From contig JASHYS010000274.1 in the NCBI GenBank assembly GCA_030042915.1, positions 1-6,176 on the forward strand: DNA of 6,176 nucleotides, read 5' to 3'. Made by a program: the position numbers and the translations under genes. This DNA is from Acidobacteriaceae bacterium. GTDB lineage: Bacteria; Acidobacteriota; Terriglobia; Terriglobales; Acidobacteriaceae. Shown one piece after another: positions 4,615-6,176 of this stretch. The stretch's first letter is position 1, and every line of letters begins with the position of its first letter. The notes under the pieces are model-generated. The model had not been told where the DNA came from. It ran no database searches and saw only the letters and a program-made list of their open reading frames with translations.

Positions 4615-6176
4615 TCAGTCGGCGGCCGTGGCGGCCTTGTGCGCAGTTTTGGCTTGCCGCTCCGCATCGGGCGCGGGAATGGCGTCGAGATCCGTCTTGC
4701 CTTCGGCCAGGCGCATCAGAAATTCCTGTGCCGAGAATTGCGGCGTGTCTTTGACGGGTTTACCGGCGCGAAGGTAATTGCCGTCAGCCTGCTGGATGCG
4801 GGCCTTCACGGTGTCGGCCAGGTAGGCAGGCAGAATTTCGTTGTGGATGCGGGCCAGCGCCGCGGCATCGCGGACAGGGAAAACCACTTCGCAGCGCTCG
4901 AACAGGTTGCGCGGCATCCAGTCGGCCGAGCCCGTGTAGATTTCGTCGTTGCCGCCGTTGGCAAAGTGGAAGATGCGCGAGTGCTCCAGGAAGCGGCCCA
5001 CAATGGAGCGCACGCGGATGCGATCCGATAAACCCTTGACGCCCGGGCGCAGGATACTCACGCCGCGCACGATCAAATCGACCTCCACGCCGGCCTGCGA
5101 GGCCTGGTAAAGCGCCTGAATAATGGATGGCTCGAGCAGTGCGTTCATCTTGGCCACAATGTGCGCCGGACGCCCGGCCTGCGCGTGCTCTTGCTCGCGG
5201 CGAATCAGGCGAAGAAAGCTTTCGGCCATGGTGAGCGGAGCCACGAACAGCGGACTGTAATCGTCAATCTCGGCGTGTGCGGTAAGGTAGTTGAACACCA
5301 TGTGCACGCGCTCGGCAATCTGCGGGTCCGAAGTCAGCAGGCTCAGGTCCGTATAGAAGCGCGCCGTTTCGGGGTTGTAGTTGCCCGTGCCCAGATGGCA
5401 ATAGCGCCGCGTGACGCCGTCTTCGTCGTGGCGCACCAGCATGGCCAGCTTGCAGTGCGTTTTCAGGCCCACCACGCCGTGAAACACCTGCACTCCCGCA
5501 TCCTCCATGCTGCGCGCCCAGCGGATGTTCGAGGCTTCGTCGAAGCGCGCCATCAGCTCCACAACTACGACCGCTTCCTTGGTCGCGCCGGCTTCAGTCA
5601 GCGCGCGGAACATCGGCGAGTCGTCGCTGGTGCGGTAAAGCGTCTGCTTCATGGTCACGACGGCCGGATCCTGCGCGCCCTGCTGGATGAACTCCACCAC
5701 CGGATCGTAGGAGTCGTAGGGATGGTGCAGCAGAATATCGCGATGGCGCAGCTCGTCGAAAATGCCGGTTGATTTGCGGCTCAGCAGCAGCGGCTTGGGT
5801 GTGAACGGCGGAAACTTCAGGTCGGGACGCTGCACGTCGCCATAGAAAAACATGAGGCGCGAAAGATTTACGGGCCCCTCGCCGCGAAAGACCTGGCTCT
5901 CATCGAGCTCGAAGTTCACCCTCAGTCGTTCTACAATTTCGGGGTCGGCGCCGGTTTCAATCTCCAGGCGCACTGCGTCGCCTTTGCGGCGATTGTGCAG
6001 CTCCACGCGGATGGTTTCCAGCAGTGAGCGCGCTTCTTCCTCCTCGAAATAGAGGTTGGAGTTGCGCGTGACGCGGAACGAAGTGGACGCCAGCACCTCG
6101 TAGCCGCGGTACATGCCGGCCAGATGCTTCTCGATCAGGTCCTGCAGCAGCAGGTAATCGTGGTTGCCGTCGCTCG
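4615..6176 (-). CDS. ppk1: Polyphosphate kinase Ppk1 (N-terminal part outside window)
   Basis: Ppk1 reversibly polymerises the gamma-phosphate of ATP into inorganic polyphosphate, commonly associated with the inner membrane. The frame is open from the window edge; 519 residues are visible against about 690 in E. coli Ppk1, so roughly 170-190 N-terminal residues lie outside. Conserved blocks seen are FRVTRNSNLYFEEEEA, TMKQTLYRTSDDSPM, VVVVELMARFDEASNIRWA and GLKTHCKL. The His of KTHCK (codon 5457-5455) aligns with the E. coli autophosphorylated His435. HLGTGNYN follows, then FLEHSRIFHFANGG, whose His (codon 4983-4981) aligns with His592, and SADWMPRN. All are intact, so the enzyme should be active. 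The ATG at 6114 is internal, since matching sequence (DYLLLQDLIEKHL) continues upstream of it. After the catalytic domain the protein ends in an Ala/Lys/Asp-rich tail of about 29 residues. The promoter is outside the window, and its stop lies 6 bp from that of the convergent DUF4126 gene. Confidence 0.96.
   Translation of the reverse strand, partial: SDGNHDYLLLQDLIEKHLAGMYRGYEVLASTSFRVTRNSNLYFEEEEARSLLETIRVELHNRRKGDAVRLEIETGADPEIVERLRVNFELDESQVFRGEGPVNLSRLMFFYGDVQRPDLKFPPFTPKPLLLSRKSTGIFDELRHRDILLHHPYDSYDPVVEFIQQGAQDPAVVTMKQTLYRTSDDSPMFRALTEAGATKEAVVVVELMARFDEASNIRWARSMEDAGVQVFHGVVGLKTHCKLAMLVRHDEDGVTRRYCHLGTGNYNPETARFYTDLSLLTSDPQIAERVHMVFNYLTAHAEIDDYSPLFVAPLTMAESFLRLIRREQEHAQAGRPAHIVAKMNALLEPSIIQALYQASQAGVEVDLIVRGVSILRPGVKGLSDRIRVRSIVGRFLEHSRIFHFANGGNDEIYTGSADWMPRNLFERCEVVFPVRDAAALARIHNEILPAYLADTVKARIQQADGNYLRAGKPVKDTPQFSAQEFLMRLAEGKTDLDAIPAPDAERQAKTAHKAATAAD

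Noticed and set aside
5161..5772. 203-codon plus-strand open frame opposite ppk1
   Set aside because: Antisense shadow of highly conserved Ppk1 sequence, with no recognisable domain.
1..6176. tRNA, rRNA, CRISPR array, insertion sequence or attachment site
   Set aside because: No cloverleaf, spaced identical repeats, transposase or integrase, or flanking terminal repeats were seen on either strand by eye.

Overview
The window is GC-rich, densely coding bacterial DNA. It holds six genes, two of them cut by the window edges. The gene set suggests a soil-type Acidobacteriota: a kinase-like protein fused to a TonB C-terminal domain, a DUF4126 membrane protein, and a Ppx/GppA protein lying close to SixA and Ppk1. 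That assignment is inferred from gene style only; no rRNA or other phylogenetic marker is present.

Layout. Positions 1-492 (+) are the C-terminal part of a Ppx/GppA-type exopolyphosphatase. It converges on, and overlaps by 49 bp, a SixA-type histidine phosphatase (971-444, -). A 265-bp divergent intergenic region follows. It contains an AT-rich island, a pyrimidine tract in which G recurs every 8 nt, and a perfect 7-1-7 palindrome. A GNAT acetyltransferase with a degenerate second GNAT lobe (1237-2190, +) comes next. The 388-bp stretch 2191-2578 has no convincing gene. It carries a GC-rich inverted repeat just after the acetyltransferase, then a series of potential stem-loops running up to the ribosome binding site of the next gene.

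The most unusual gene is at 2579-4057 (+). It encodes a cytoplasmic protein-kinase fold, one transmembrane helix, a long Pro/Ala linker and a TonB-like C-terminal domain. The kinase fold keeps its glycine loop, the ATP-anchoring Lys, the APE motif and the DxWSxG motif. It has lost both catalytic aspartates (HRD reads HSR, DFG reads ADG), so it looks like a pseudokinase. The helix lacks the SxxxH motif that couples genuine TonB to ExbB/ExbD. A DUF4126 membrane protein (4147-4608, +) has its own promoter-like sequence and a GTG start. It converges, with a 6-bp gap, on polyphosphate kinase Ppk1 (from beyond 6176 to 4615, -), which lacks its N-terminal part here.

How the genes fit together. Ppk1 makes polyphosphate from ATP and Ppx degrades it; SixA-like phosphatases are commonly found beside such genes. 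The window therefore looks like a polyphosphate locus whose synthetic and degradative genes are separated by an acetyltransferase, a transenvelope pseudokinase-TonB protein and a small membrane protein. Any functional tie between the middle genes and polyphosphate is inference from position.
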